Source: Brachybacterium sp. UMB0905
Lineage (GTDB): Bacteria; Actinomycetota; Actinomycetes; Actinomycetales; Dermabacteraceae
Direction: 5' to 3'
NCBI RefSeq assembly: GCF_002871795.1
Contig: NZ_PNHL01000005.1
Span: 1 to 64,000, forward strand
DNA length: 64,000 nt
Part shown: in pieces, positions 43,083 to 52,308 of the stretch
Position numbering within the stretch: the stretch's first letter is position 1
Layout: each line of letters begins with the position of its first letter
Notes under the pieces: model-generated
The model's input: only the letters and a program-made list of their open reading frames with translations
Told to the model about the DNA's origin: nothing
The model's database searches: none
Program-made: the position numbers and the translations under genes

Positions 43083-43535
43083 GTGGAAGCCTTCCTGCCG
43101 CTCCTTCTCATCATGGGCGTGATGCTGCTGCCCATGCTGTTCCTCTCCAGCCGCCAGCGGAAGATGCAGCAGCGGCACCTGGAGATGGTGAACAAGCTGG
43201 GCGTCGGCGATGAAGTGCGCACCCACTCCGGGTTCTTCGGTCTGATCGTCGAGACCTACGACGACGTCGTCATCCTCGAATCCGAGGACGGCTCCCAGTC
43301 CAAGTGGGCGCGCCAGGCCATCGCCGCCGCGGTCGACCCGCAGGAGGGCACCGACCAGGAGGCCCTCGGCGCTGAGGAGAGCGACGCCGTCGAGAGCGCC
43401 GATGCCGACCAGTCCGCCGAGACCACCCTCACCGAGCCGGATGCTGAGGGCAGCACCGGGACCGCCCGGGAGGGCGAGGTCCCCGGTGTGACCACCTCCC
43501 CGGCCAACCACGAGGCCGAGCGCCGCCAGAACTGA
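43083..43535 (+). CDS. yajC: Preprotein translocase accessory protein YajC
   Basis: YajC is a small single-pass membrane protein associated with SecDF (150 residues). One N-terminal helix (about 2-20) is followed by SSRQRKMQQRHLEMVNKLGVGDEVRTHSGFFG (spans split across 22-53) and the short beta domain IVETYDDVVILE. The last 60 residues are acidic and disordered. GAAAGGA lies 6 bp before the GTG. secD and secF follow. Confidence 0.94.
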   Translation: MEAFLPLLLIMGVMLLPMLFLSSRQRKMQQRHLEMVNKLGVGDEVRTHSGFFGLIVETYDDVVILESEDGSQSKWARQAIAAAVDPQEGTDQEALGAEESDAVESADADQSAETTLTEPDAEGSTGTAREGEVPGVTTSPANHEAERRQN

Positions 43536-43597
43536 TCCAGCGTGCCGGGGGCGCGAGCTCCCGACCCCGAGCCCGTCGTCCTGAGGAACCACGCACC

Positions 43598-45562
43598 ATG
43601 CCCGCACGTCGCATCGCCCTCGTGGCTCTCGCGGTGATCATCCTGCTGCTGGGCGGCGGGATCGGCGCCGGCGTCAGCCAGGGAGGCTGGCAGGCCGCCC
43701 CCAAACTCGCCCTTGACCTCGAGGGAGGCACTCAGGTCATCCTCCAGGCCCAGTCCCGTGACGGCTCAGCGATCGACGCCGCCGCCATGGAGCAAGCCCG
43801 CCAGATCATGAGCCAGCGCGTGAACGCGATGGGCGTGGCGGAGACCGAGATCACCGTCCAGGGCGGTACCAACATCGTCGTGGACGTCCCGGGGCAGCTC
43901 GACCAGGCGACCTCCGAAGCGATCCGCCAGACCGCCGCGATGTCTTTCCGCCCGGTGCTGGGGGTCGTCGCCCCCGAAGGCAGTGGAGATCCGATGCCCT
44001 CTGACGGCGGTGGCGCCGACGCCGGTGGTGGTTCCGACGCCGGTGGCGCCGAGGACACGGGCGAGGAGTCCAGTGCCCCGCCCGTGGATCCCTCCGAGCA
44101 GAAGTTCGAAGGGCTGATCGGCTCTGATCCCGCGCTCGGCCCGCCGCCGGCCGTCGCCGAGGGCGAGCTGCCCTACCCGGCGTGGTCCTCCGAATGGATC
44201 ACCCCCGAGGTGCAGGCCGAGGTGATGGCCGCCGACTGCGTGGACCCCGCGGCGCAGCAGGAGCGCACCGCCCAGACCGCCGCCGATGAGCCGACGGTGG
44301 CCTGCGCCCCCGACGGCTCGGCGAAGTATCTGCTGGGTCCCGAAGTGGTCGCCGGTGCCGCCATCCAGGACGCCAGCGTCGCCTCCGATGTGACCCCCAC
44401 CGGGCAGCCCACCGGCTTCTACGTGGTGAATCTGCGTTTCGATGACTCTGCCGCGCAGCCCTTCGCCTCCATGACCCAGGCGCTGTACAACGGGGAGGGT
44501 GCCAGCCCCGCCTTCGGCATCGTCCTGGACGGGCTGGTGATCTCCGCCCCGCAGGTGCAGGAGCCCTCCCCGGGCGGTGAAGCCTCGATCTCCGGTAACT
44601 TCACCCAGGAGCAGGCCTCTCAGCTCGCCGACCAGCTGCGCTTCGGTGCGCTGCCGCTCGAGTTCGAGGTGGCCTCCGAACAGCAGATCTCCGCCACCCT
44701 CGGGGCGGACCAGCTGCAGATGGGCCTGATCGCCGGCTTGATCGGCCTGGTGCTCGTGGTGCTGTATGCCTTCGCGCAGTACCGCCTGCTGGCGATCGTG
44801 ACCACCGCGAGCCTGGCCCTGATGGGGCTGCTGACCTACGGCACCCTCACTGTGCTGTCCAACCTCCCGGAGATCGGCTACCGCCTCTCGCTGGCCGGCG
44901 TGGTGGGTCTGATCGTCGCGATCGCTTTCACCGCCGACTCCTTCATCGTCTACTTCGAGCGCGTGCGCGACGAGATCCGCGACGGCCGCGGGATCCTCGC
45001 CGCCGTGGATCACGGCTGGGACCGCGCCAAGCGCACCATCCTTGCCTCGGACGCGGTGAACCTCCTGGCTGCGGTGGTGCTGTACGTGCTCTCCACGGGC
45101 GGCGTGCGCGGTTTCGCTTTCGTGCTGGGGCTGACCACGATCCTGGATCTGCTGGTTGTGTTCCTGTTCACCCACCCCATCCTGCAGACGCTCGTACGCA
45201 CCCGCTTCTTCGGCAAGGGCCACCCTCTGAGCGGTCTGGACCCCGCGACCATGGGGCGGAACGTTCCCGCCTACGCGGGCCGCGGGCGGGTGCGCAGCGT
45301 CGCCGAGCGCGGCGGGGGCGAGGAGCGCCGCCGAGGCCGTCGCCGCGGGGCCGCATCGGCCGAGCCGGCCCGCGAGCCGCTCGCGGTGCGGCGCGCCCGC
45401 GAAGCCCGGGAGGCTCGGGAGGCCGAGGAACGGCAGGATGGAGCTGGCAGCGCAGACATCACCGACAGCCCAGACAGCACTGACAGTACTGAGGGCGCAG
45501 ACACCGCTGGTGGTACCGACACTCCGTCGAGCCCCGATGAGACGAAGGAGCAGGACCGATGA
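43598..45562 (+). CDS. secD: Protein translocase subunit SecD
   Basis: SecD is a proton-driven RND-type helper of Sec export (654 residues). Helix 1 is at about 5-25, followed by the conserved ALDLEGGTQVIL and a large extracytoplasmic P1 domain interrupted by a Gly/Asp/Ser-rich linker (about 128-170). Five C-terminal helices (about 375-545) follow, with FTADSFIVYFERVRDEI. The cytoplasmic tail of about 100 residues is unusually Arg- and then Asp/Ser/Thr-rich and probably disordered. The stop overlaps secF in an ATGA. Confidence 0.96.
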   Translation: MPARRIALVALAVIILLLGGGIGAGVSQGGWQAAPKLALDLEGGTQVILQAQSRDGSAIDAAAMEQARQIMSQRVNAMGVAETEITVQGGTNIVVDVPGQLDQATSEAIRQTAAMSFRPVLGVVAPEGSGDPMPSDGGGADAGGGSDAGGAEDTGEESSAPPVDPSEQKFEGLIGSDPALGPPPAVAEGELPYPAWSSEWITPEVQAEVMAADCVDPAAQQERTAQTAADEPTVACAPDGSAKYLLGPEVVAGAAIQDASVASDVTPTGQPTGFYVVNLRFDDSAAQPFASMTQALYNGEGASPAFGIVLDGLVISAPQVQEPSPGGEASISGNFTQEQASQLADQLRFGALPLEFEVASEQQISATLGADQLQMGLIAGLIGLVLVVLYAFAQYRLLAIVTTASLALMGLLTYGTLTVLSNLPEIGYRLSLAGVVGLIVAIAFTADSFIVYFERVRDEIRDGRGILAAVDHGWDRAKRTILASDAVNLLAAVVLYVLSTGGVRGFAFVLGLTTILDLLVVFLFTHPILQTLVRTRFFGKGHPLSGLDPATMGRNVPAYAGRGRVRSVAERGGGEERRRGRRRGAASAEPAREPLAVRRAREAREAREAEERQDGAGSADITDSPDSTDSTEGADTAGGTDTPSSPDETKEQDR

Positions 45563-46578
45563 CCGCCGCGTTCGCCCGCTTCGGCAATGACCTGCATGCC
45601 GGTCGTCGGATCCTGCCGATCGTCTCCCGCCGCCGCACCTGGTACCTGATCTCCCTGATCATCCTGGCGCTGCTGGTCGGCGGCTCTGCCCTGCGCGGCC
45701 CCAACCTGGGCATCGAGTTCACCGGTGGCTCCGAGTTCCAGATCGCCGGGGTGGCCGATACCGAGCAGACCTCTGCCCGCGATGTGGTGCGCGAGCGCCT
45801 GCCGGAGAACGAACCGAAGATCACGGTGCTGGGCCAGGACACCCTGCGGGTCCAGACCGAGCAGCTGGACTCGGGGGAGACCGCGCAGCTGGCGCAGGAG
45901 CTCGCCTCCGCGTACGACGTCTCCCCGGACGCGGTCTCCACCTCCTACATCGGCCCGGTGTGGAGCGGGGATGTCACCCAGAAAATGATCCGCGGTGTGG
46001 TCGTGTTCCTCGCGCTCGTCGCGGCGATGATGGCCCTGTACTTCCGGAACCTGAAGTCCTCCCTCGCGGCGATGGGAGCCCTGATCCACGACATGCTCGT
46101 GACCATCGGGGTCTACCTCGTGGTGGGCTTCGAGATCACCCCGGGCACCGTGATCGGCTTCCTTACCGTGATGGGCTACTCGCTGTACGACACGATCGTC
46201 GTGTTCGACAAGGTCCGCGAAAACACCGCGGACCTCACCGAGCAGAGGCGCCGCAGCTTCGCAGACCTCGTGGAGCTGGCCGCGAACCAGACCCTGGTGC
46301 GGTCGATCAACACCTCCGTGGTGGCGCTGTTGCCGGTGGGGTCGATCCTCGCCATCGGCGCGTTCCTGCTGGGCGCCGGGACGCTCAAGGACATATCCCT
46401 GGCCCTGTTCATCGGCATCATCGCCGGCACCTACTCGTCGATCTTCCTGGCCCCCGGATTCCTCGTGGATCTGCGTCGGCGGGAGCCTCAGATCGCCGCC
46501 CACACCCGCTCCGTGCAGGACGCGCGGAAGGCCCCGACCGATCGGCCCGCGACGGACCGACCCACCGCCACTGCCTGA
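45559..46578 (+). CDS. secF: Protein translocase subunit SecF
   Basis: SecF is the partner of SecD (339 residues, six membrane helices). Visible are NLGIEFTGGSEFQI (about 50-63), the periplasmic-type small domain to about 130, the helix block with MGYSLYDTIVVFDKVREN (about 210-227) and SINTSVVALLPVGSILAIG. A short polar tail ends the protein. It is translationally coupled to secD. apt follows after 8 bp. Confidence 0.96.
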   Translation: MTAAFARFGNDLHAGRRILPIVSRRRTWYLISLIILALLVGGSALRGPNLGIEFTGGSEFQIAGVADTEQTSARDVVRERLPENEPKITVLGQDTLRVQTEQLDSGETAQLAQELASAYDVSPDAVSTSYIGPVWSGDVTQKMIRGVVVFLALVAAMMALYFRNLKSSLAAMGALIHDMLVTIGVYLVVGFEITPGTVIGFLTVMGYSLYDTIVVFDKVRENTADLTEQRRRSFADLVELAANQTLVRSINTSVVALLPVGSILAIGAFLLGAGTLKDISLALFIGIIAGTYSSIFLAPGFLVDLRRREPQIAAHTRSVQDARKAPTDRPATDRPTATA

Positions 46579-46586
46579 GGACAGCG

Positions 46587-47141
46587 ATGACCCCGACCTA
46601 CCAGCCCACCACCGCCCAGATCGAGGCGCTGCGCGCCTCGCACATCGCCGAATACCCGAACTTCCCGACCGAGGGCGTGCTGTTCCGCGACATCACCCCG
46701 CTGCTGCGGGATGCGCGCGCCCTGCGCACGGTGCTCCACCACTGGATCTCCCTGTTGCCGCCGGACGTCGAGTACATCGTGGGCACCGAAGCGCGTGGCT
46801 TCGTGCTCGGGGCACCGCTCGCCTACGAGCTGGGCGCCGGCTTCATCCCGGTGCGCAAGGCCGGAAAGCTCCCCGGTAACCCCGCAAGCCTCACCTACGA
46901 CCTCGAGTACGGCAGCGCCGAGATCCAGATCCCGGAGAACTCCCTGCCCGCGGGGGCGCGCACCCTCGTGGTCGATGATCTGCTCGCCACCGGCGGCACC
47001 GCCGCCGCGACGATCGAGCTGACCCGCTCCTTCGGCGTCGACCTGCTGGGCGCCTCCTTCCTCATCGAGCTCGAAGGCCTCGGCGGCCGCGAGAAGCTGC
47101 CCGATGTGGACATCACCACCGTCTGGTCCTTCCCCAACTGA
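46587..47141 (+). CDS. apt: Adenine phosphoribosyltransferase
   Basis: The enzyme salvages adenine to AMP using PRPP (184 residues). The conserved start region FPTEGVLFRDITPLL, the flexible-loop region GTEARGFVLGAPLA, VRKAGKLPG and the PRPP-binding LVVDDLLATGGTAAA (about 131-145) are all present. The position between secF and rel is the usual actinobacterial one. GAGGACAG precedes the ATG. The stop codon lies inside the first of three 19-bp tandem repeats. Confidence 0.96.
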   Translation: MTPTYQPTTAQIEALRASHIAEYPNFPTEGVLFRDITPLLRDARALRTVLHHWISLLPPDVEYIVGTEARGFVLGAPLAYELGAGFIPVRKAGKLPGNPASLTYDLEYGSAEIQIPENSLPAGARTLVVDDLLATGGTAAATIELTRSFGVDLLGASFLIELEGLGGREKLPDVDITTVWSFPN

Positions 47142-47190
47142 CAGGGCCGTCGCCAACTGACCGGTCCGTCCTCAACTGACAGGGGCCTGA
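47134..47190 (+). repeat. Three tandem 19-bp repeats carrying stop codons
   Basis: The units begin at 47134, 47153 and 47172 and share CAACTGACNGGNNC. The apt stop codon is the TGA in unit one, and the same TGA recurs in units two and three. The block begins the apt-rel spacer. Confidence 0.75.
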
Positions 47191-47264
47191 CGCCCCGGCG
47201 GAGGGCGCGATCGCGCTGCCGCGGCACGGGCCGGACGGTGTCCAGCACGGCGATGACCGGCGCG

Positions 47265-47270
47265 TAGACT
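47265..47270 (+). promoter_or_regulatory. -10 box of rel
   Basis: TAGACT lies 29 bp before the rel ATG and upstream of its AGGAGG site. The -35 is weak. Confidence 0.5.
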
Positions 47271-47299
47271 GGAGCTCTCGCGTCCAGGAGGTGTGCGCC

Positions 47300-49705
47300 A
47301 TGCAGCAGTCGGCATCCGAGCCCGGCCGGACCGAGACCGCCCCGGCCCCGGAGGACCGCAGCACGGAGGGGGGCCCCCGTCTCACCGCGAAGCCCGCCCC
47401 GCCCCGTCGCACCCGGTCGCGGCTGTCCTTCTTCAGCCCCTGGTCCACGACGGCCGCCGTGGACCCGCTGCTCGCGCCGCTGTTGGAGACCATGACGGCG
47501 GTCAGCCCCAAGGAGGACCAGGCGATCGTCCGCCGCGCCTTCGGTGTGGCCGAGCGTGCCCACCGCGGACAGATGCGCAAGAGCGGTGACCCCTACATCA
47601 CCCATCCCGTCTCTGTCGCCACGATCCTCGCGGAGCTGGGCTCCCCGGCCGATGTGATCGCCGCCGGGCTGCTGCATGACACCGTCGAAGACACCGACTA
47701 CTCCCTGGAGCGGCTCAAGGATGAGTTCGGCGAGGTCATCGCGGTGATGGTCGATGGCGTGACGAAGCTGGACAAGGTCACCTACGGCGAGGCCGCCCAG
47801 GCCGAGACGGTCCGCAAGATGATCGTGGCGATGAGCCGCGATGTGCGGGTGCTGTTGATCAAGCTGGCCGATCGGCTGCACAACGCCCGCACCTGGAAGT
47901 ACGTTCCCTCGTCCTCCGCTGAGCGCAAGGCCAAGGAGACGCTGGAGATCTACGCGCCGCTGGCCCACCGCCTGGGACTGAACACGATGAAATGGGAGCT
48001 CGAGGACCGCTCCTTCCAGGTGCTCTACCCCAAGGTGTATGAGGAGATCGTGGCGCTCGTGGCCCAGCACGCCCCGGCCCGCGAGCAGTACCTGTCCACC
48101 GTGACCACGCAGATCAATGAGGACCTGCGCAAGGCCAAAATCAAGGCCGAGGTCACCGGACGGCCCAAGCACTACTACTCGATCTACCAGAAGATGATCG
48201 TGCGCGGCCGCGACTTCCAGGACATCTACGACCTGGTGGGCATCCGTGTGCTGGTGGACACCGTGCGGGACTGCTACGCGGTGCTGGGCACACTGCACTC
48301 CCGCTGGTCCCCGGTCCAAGGCCGGTTCAAGGACTACATCGCGCTGCCCAAGTTCAATCTCTACCAGTCGCTGCACACCACCGTGATCGGCCCCACCGGC
48401 AAGCCGGTGGAGATCCAGATCCGCACCTGGGAGATGCACCGCCGCGCCGAATACGGGGTGGCCGCGCACTGGAAGTACAAGGCGATGGGTGCGCACCAGA
48501 ACGCGGGGGAGGCCGCCCGGATCGGGAACGACGCCGCGTGGCTGCGGCAGCTCATGGACTGGCAGAAGGAGACCACCGACTCCGGGGAGTTCCTGGACTC
48601 CCTGCGTTTCGAGATCACCACGCAGGAGGTCTACGTCTTCACTCCCAAGGGGGACGTGCTGGCCCTCACCCAGGGTGCGACCCCCGTGGACTTTGCCTAT
48701 GCCGTGCACACCGAGGTCGGGCACCGCACCATCGGCGCGCGGGTCAACGGTCGTCTCGTGTCCTTGGAGACTCCGCTGAACACCGGGGACACGGTCGAGG
48801 TCTTCACCTCGAAGTCCGCGGACGCCGGCCCCAGCCGCGACTGGCTGGGCTTCGTGAAGACCCCGCGGGCACGCAACAAGATCCGCCACTGGTTCTCCAA
48901 GGAACGCCGGGAGGAAGCGCTTGAGAAGGGCAAGGACGAGCTCGCCAAGGCGCTGCGTCGCCAGGATCTGCCGATGCGCCGCCTGCTCACCCACGAGACC
49001 CTCGCGACCGTCGCCTCGGATCTGAACCTCGCCTCAGTCGATGCGCTGTACACCGCGATCGGTGAGGGGCACACGAGCGCCCAGCACGTGGTGGAGCGTC
49101 TGCGCGCCTCCTTCGGCGGCACCGATGGTGCCGAAGAGGACGTCGCAGAGGTGACGCTGCCCTCCAAGGTCCGCTCGCGCGCCGGGCGCACCGAACGGCA
49201 TGCCGCGGAGACCGATCAGGGCGTGATCGTCGACGGGCACTCCGATCTGTGGGTCAAGCTCGCCAAATGCTGCGCCCCCGTGCCGGGCGATCCGATCGTC
49301 GGCTTCATCACCCGCGGCTCCGGCATCTCGGTGCACCACAGCTCCTGCTCCAATGCGATCCAGCTGCAGGAGCAGCAGGCGGACCGGATCGTGGACGTCT
49401 CCTGGTCGGGCCGCCACTCCACCGCGTACCTGGTACACATCAAGATCGAGGCGCTGGACCGCCCACGGTTGCTGACGGACCTTGCGCAGGTCATCTCCGA
49501 GCAGCAGGTGAATCTGCAGTCCGCGTCGGCGCAGTCCAACACCGATCGCCTGGCCACTTCCTTCTTCTCCTTCGAGCTGGCCGACCCTTCGCATCTGCAG
49601 TCTGTGCTGTCGCAGGTGCGCCGCGTGGAGGGCGTCTACGACGTCTACCGCGTCACCGCCGATGGCAAACCGGTCGAAGACCGAGCCCCGCTCACCGCGA
49701 GCTAA
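47300..49705 (+). CDS. rel: Bifunctional (p)ppGpp synthetase/hydrolase Rel
   Basis: Rel makes and degrades the stringent-response alarmone (801 residues). Domains in order are the HD hydrolase (about 80-200, with [10 protein letters not shown]), the synthetase (about 255-400, with [12 protein letters not shown] and RFKDYIALP), TGS (about 435-500, [13 protein letters not shown]), a helical/zinc-finger part ([12 protein letters not shown]) and the C-terminal ACT domain. The RFKD sequence is the form found in bifunctional enzymes; the monofunctional RelA has ExDD there. A perfect AGGAGG 8 bp upstream selects ATG 47300 over the GTG at 47291. Confidence 0.96.
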   Translation: MQQSASEPGRTETAPAPEDRSTEGGPRLTAKPAPPRRTRSRLSFFSPWSTTAAVDPLLAPLLETMTAVSPKEDQAIVRRAFGVAERAHRGQMRKSGDPYITHPVSVATILAELGSPADVIAAGLLHDTVEDTDYSLERLKDEFGEVIAVMVDGVTKLDKVTYGEAAQAETVRKMIVAMSRDVRVLLIKLADRLHNARTWKYVPSSSAERKAKETLEIYAPLAHRLGLNTMKWELEDRSFQVLYPKVYEEIVALVAQHAPAREQYLSTVTTQINEDLRKAKIKAEVTGRPKHYYSIYQKMIVRGRDFQDIYDLVGIRVLVDTVRDCYAVLGTLHSRWSPVQGRFKDYIALPKFNLYQSLHTTVIGPTGKPVEIQIRTWEMHRRAEYGVAAHWKYKAMGAHQNAGEAARIGNDAAWLRQLMDWQKETTDSGEFLDSLRFEITTQEVYVFTPKGDVLALTQGATPVDFAYAVHTEVGHRTIGARVNGRLVSLETPLNTGDTVEVFTSKSADAGPSRDWLGFVKTPRARNKIRHWFSKERREEALEKGKDELAKALRRQDLPMRRLLTHETLATVASDLNLASVDALYTAIGEGHTSAQHVVERLRASFGGTDGAEEDVAEVTLPSKVRSRAGRTERHAAETDQGVIVDGHSDLWVKLAKCCAPVPGDPIVGFITRGSGISVHHSSCSNAIQLQEQQADRIVDVSWSGRHSTAYLVHIKIEALDRPRLLTDLAQVISEQQVNLQSASAQSNTDRLATSFFSFELADPSHLQSVLSQVRRVEGVYDVYRVTADGKPVEDRAPLTAS

Positions 49706-50360
49706 GGGCGGGGACCTGCTGCGGATAGAGGGCGGCCAGACGCGTACGTGCCGCGGAGATCCCCGGGTAGCGCCAGGCAGTCCGCAGCAGATGCGCGATC
49801 TGCGTCGGCCGCGTATGGCCGCTGTCCACCAGCTCGTGCACGAGCGCCGCGGCCTCTTCGGGCGGGCTGAAGCGCAGCAGATCCGCGGCGGTGCGCGCGG
49901 GGACCGTGACTGGCGCGCCGCCGATGGTCTCCACGTCCCAGGGCCGCAGCAGTCCGTATCGCTGCACCACCCCGGCGAGGTCGCCGCGATGGGTTGGGGA
50001 CAGCAGCTCGATCGGCGTGGGCGGCACCCCGCCCAGCAGCACCCAGGCCGCGGTGGGCCCGGCGATCACATGATGGGCCTGCAACTGTCCGCCCAGAGCG
50101 CAGCCCACCAGGAGGGCGCGGCTGATCGCCGTGCCCAGCACATCGGGCGGGACGAACAGGCCGGGCCGCAGGCGCACCACGTAGCCATCGGCCACCAGGC
50201 GCGCGGTCGCGGGCGTCTCCGCGAAGCGCAGCAGCTCCTGCCCGAGGGGGACGGCGAGCTCCGCGGCGTGATGCGACCACGCCGCACACAGGCCGACAGA
50301 CCGGGGCGGCGGGTGCCGGGGCCGTGAGGCGGCAGGGGCGGTGAGCAGCGCAGCAGTCAT
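49692..50360 (-). CDS. AbiEi-like N-terminal domain protein (orphan)
   Basis: I recognise no defined function. The protein (222 residues from ATG 50360) contains a winged-helix-like N-terminal part and the segment [19 protein letters not shown], then [17 protein letters not shown] and [16 protein letters not shown]. This resembles the actinobacterial proteins that join an AbiEi-type antitoxin domain to a nuclease-like domain, but the C-terminal domain is absent. The frame is open to 50531, and the start is uncertain because no ribosome binding site or TANNNT box is clear. The 3' end overlaps the end of rel by 14 bp on the opposite strand. No toxin gene lies next to it. Confidence 0.6.
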   Translation of the reverse strand: MTAALLTAPAASRPRHPPPRSVGLCAAWSHHAAELAVPLGQELLRFAETPATARLVADGYVVRLRPGLFVPPDVLGTAISRALLVGCALGGQLQAHHVIAGPTAAWVLLGGVPPTPIELLSPTHRGDLAGVVQRYGLLRPWDVETIGGAPVTVPARTAADLLRFSPPEEAAALVHELVDSGHTRPTQIAHLLRTAWRYPGISAARTRLAALYPQQVPALSSR

Positions 50361-50488
50361 GGGCCGACCCTGCCAGAAACCGGCGAGGGACGGATTCGGC
50401 ATTGTGGATGACTGCATTCCGACCGCCCTCCGAAGGCCTTGTGGAGGACGTTGAGATGCCGCCGCCGACTGGTCGAGCGAGGAGAGGG

Positions 50489-52099
50489 TCAGCCCAGATC
50501 GCGCGCCGAGCGCTCGATCACCGCGAGCCATTCGCGGCGGGCATCCAGCGCGGCCTGCGCCTCCTGGATCTTCTTCGGATCGCCTCCGGCCTGCGCCTTC
50601 TCCAGCGCCTCCTCATAGGAGGCGATCGCGGAGTGCAGCTGCGAGCTGGCTCCCTCCACGCGGGCGCGCGTGCGCGGATCGGTGCGGCGCCACTCGGCCT
50701 GCTCGGCGTCCTTCACCGCCCGTTCCACGGCGCGCAGACGAGCGTCGATCCGGCGCATATCCGCCCGCGGCACCTTCCCGGCGTCCTCCCAGCGGTCCTG
50801 CACCGAGCGCAGCGCCTTCTTCGCGGCCTCCAGATCGGCGCTGGGATCGATCGCCTCCGCCTCGGTGAGCAGCTCCTCCTTGACGGCCAGATTCTGCTTC
50901 TGCTCCGCCTCGGTCTCGTGTAGATCCGCGTTGCGGGCGGCGAAGAACGTGTCCTGCGCAGCCTTGAAGCGCTTCCACTGCGCATCGTCCTTCCTGCGGT
51001 TGCCGCGCGGCGCCTCCCGCCAGCGGGACATGAGGTCTTTGTAGGCGCGGACCGTCGGCCCCCAATCGGTGGAGTCCTGCATCGACTCCGCCTGAGCAAT
51101 CAGACGCTCCTTGATCTGTGCGGCCTCCGCATGGCGCTCATCGAGCTGGGAGAAGAACTGCTTGCGCATGCGATCGAAGGTCGAGCGCGCCGCAGACAGG
51201 CGCTTCCACAGCGCCTCCTCGGTCGGACGATCCAGAGACACACCCTCGGACTGCATCTGCTTCCACGCCGGCACCATCTGCCGCATGGTCTCCCCGGCTT
51301 TCTTCCAGGAGATCTGCTGCGGATCGGTCGCCACCAGCTGCTCGATGGACTCCACGAACTCGGTGCGCGCACGGGTGGCCTCCGCACGTGCCGCCGCCCG
51401 CTCGGCCTCGAGGGCGTGAATCTTCTCCTTCGCGCGCTCACGCAGCTCGTTCGCCCGCACCCGCAGCGCAGGAATGTCGCCCACCACGGCGGGCTCCTTC
51501 ATGTTCTTGCGGAGGTTCTCCAGCAGCCGGTTCAGCTCATTCTGCGTGTGCTCGGGAGCGTTCAGCGTGGTCTCGGTCAGATCAAGGAACGCCACCAGGT
51601 CCAGGTAGCCGCGGGCATAGGGCTCCAGCACCGCATCGTGATCGGCGTTGGCCTCGGTGCTCTGCCCGATCACACGCACCTGGGTGCCGTCTTGCACCGT
51701 GACCGTCCCGTCCTCCGCAACGGCGCCGTGGGTCTTCGCCTCGGCGATCGCTGCCGGGTCGTACTCGGTGACCGGCGGGGCCACCGGCAGCAGCGTCGCC
51801 CGCGGCTTCTTCGCAGCCATCGCCGCGGGGGAGGGACCGGCCGGACGTGCAGGGCCCGGGCGGGGAGCCGCAGGCTTCGGCGCCGGAGATGCGGGGGCAG
51901 CCGTGGTGGGCGCGGCCTCCGTGGCATCCTCGGGCGCCGCCTCGGCAGTGGGCTCTGCGGGGGCCTGGGCTGCGTCGTCCGCCGCGGCGTCGGCAGTGGG
52001 CTCCGCGGCAGCCTCAGGGGCGGCCTCGACGGTGGGCTCCTCGGGGGTCTCCGGGGCGGGGGAGGACGGCACGGACTGGGGGTTCTCGGACTCGCTCAT
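50489..52099 (-). CDS. DUF349 repeat protein
   Basis: This is a 536-residue cytoplasmic protein of unknown function. The first 130 residues are Ala/Pro/Glu-rich and disordered. The rest consists of several long helical DUF349 repeats (for example WKQMQSEGVSLDRPTEEALW, DWGPTVRAYKDLMSRWREAP and SVQDRWEDAGKVPR) likely to form elongated bundles. AAGGAG 6 bp upstream fixes the ATG at 52099. It is divergent from hisS, and its promoter lies in a palindrome. Confidence 0.88.
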   Translation of the reverse strand: MSESENPQSVPSSPAPETPEEPTVEAAPEAAAEPTADAAADDAAQAPAEPTAEAAPEDATEAAPTTAAPASPAPKPAAPRPGPARPAGPSPAAMAAKKPRATLLPVAPPVTEYDPAAIAEAKTHGAVAEDGTVTVQDGTQVRVIGQSTEANADHDAVLEPYARGYLDLVAFLDLTETTLNAPEHTQNELNRLLENLRKNMKEPAVVGDIPALRVRANELRERAKEKIHALEAERAAARAEATRARTEFVESIEQLVATDPQQISWKKAGETMRQMVPAWKQMQSEGVSLDRPTEEALWKRLSAARSTFDRMRKQFFSQLDERHAEAAQIKERLIAQAESMQDSTDWGPTVRAYKDLMSRWREAPRGNRRKDDAQWKRFKAAQDTFFAARNADLHETEAEQKQNLAVKEELLTEAEAIDPSADLEAAKKALRSVQDRWEDAGKVPRADMRRIDARLRAVERAVKDAEQAEWRRTDPRTRARVEGASSQLHSAIASYEEALEKAQAGGDPKKIQEAQAALDARREWLAVIERSARDLG

Positions 52100-52199
52100 G
52101 ATCGAGCTCCTTCGACGGGATCCGCTGCAGGGCGGGACACTGCCACCGGGTAGGCGGCTGACGGGCACATCGATCCACCGGCCTTCGCTCGTGGACCAC

Positions 52200-52220
52200 G
52201 TCACGGAACTCTACCGTGAC
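52200..52220. promoter_or_regulatory. Palindrome over the -10 box of the DUF349 gene
   Basis: GTCACGG (52200-52206) and CCGTGAC (52214-52220) are perfect inverted repeats with a 7-bp spacer. The spacer contains TAGAGT on the minus strand (52213-52208), a likely -10 box for the DUF349 gene. A protein bound here would cover the promoter. Confidence 0.5.
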
Positions 52221-52265
52221 CGGCCCGGGCACGATGCGCCGTCCGCTGTGGCCGCGCCGACGGGC

Positions 52266-52271
52266 GATAAT
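52266..52271 (+). promoter_or_regulatory. -10 box of hisS
   Basis: GATAAT lies 37 bp before the hisS ATG, which has AAGGAAG as ribosome binding site. No T-box structure is apparent. Confidence 0.45.
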
Positions 52272-52308
52272 GGGACGCGCAGACCCCGACTCGAAGGAAG
52301 TGCCCTCC

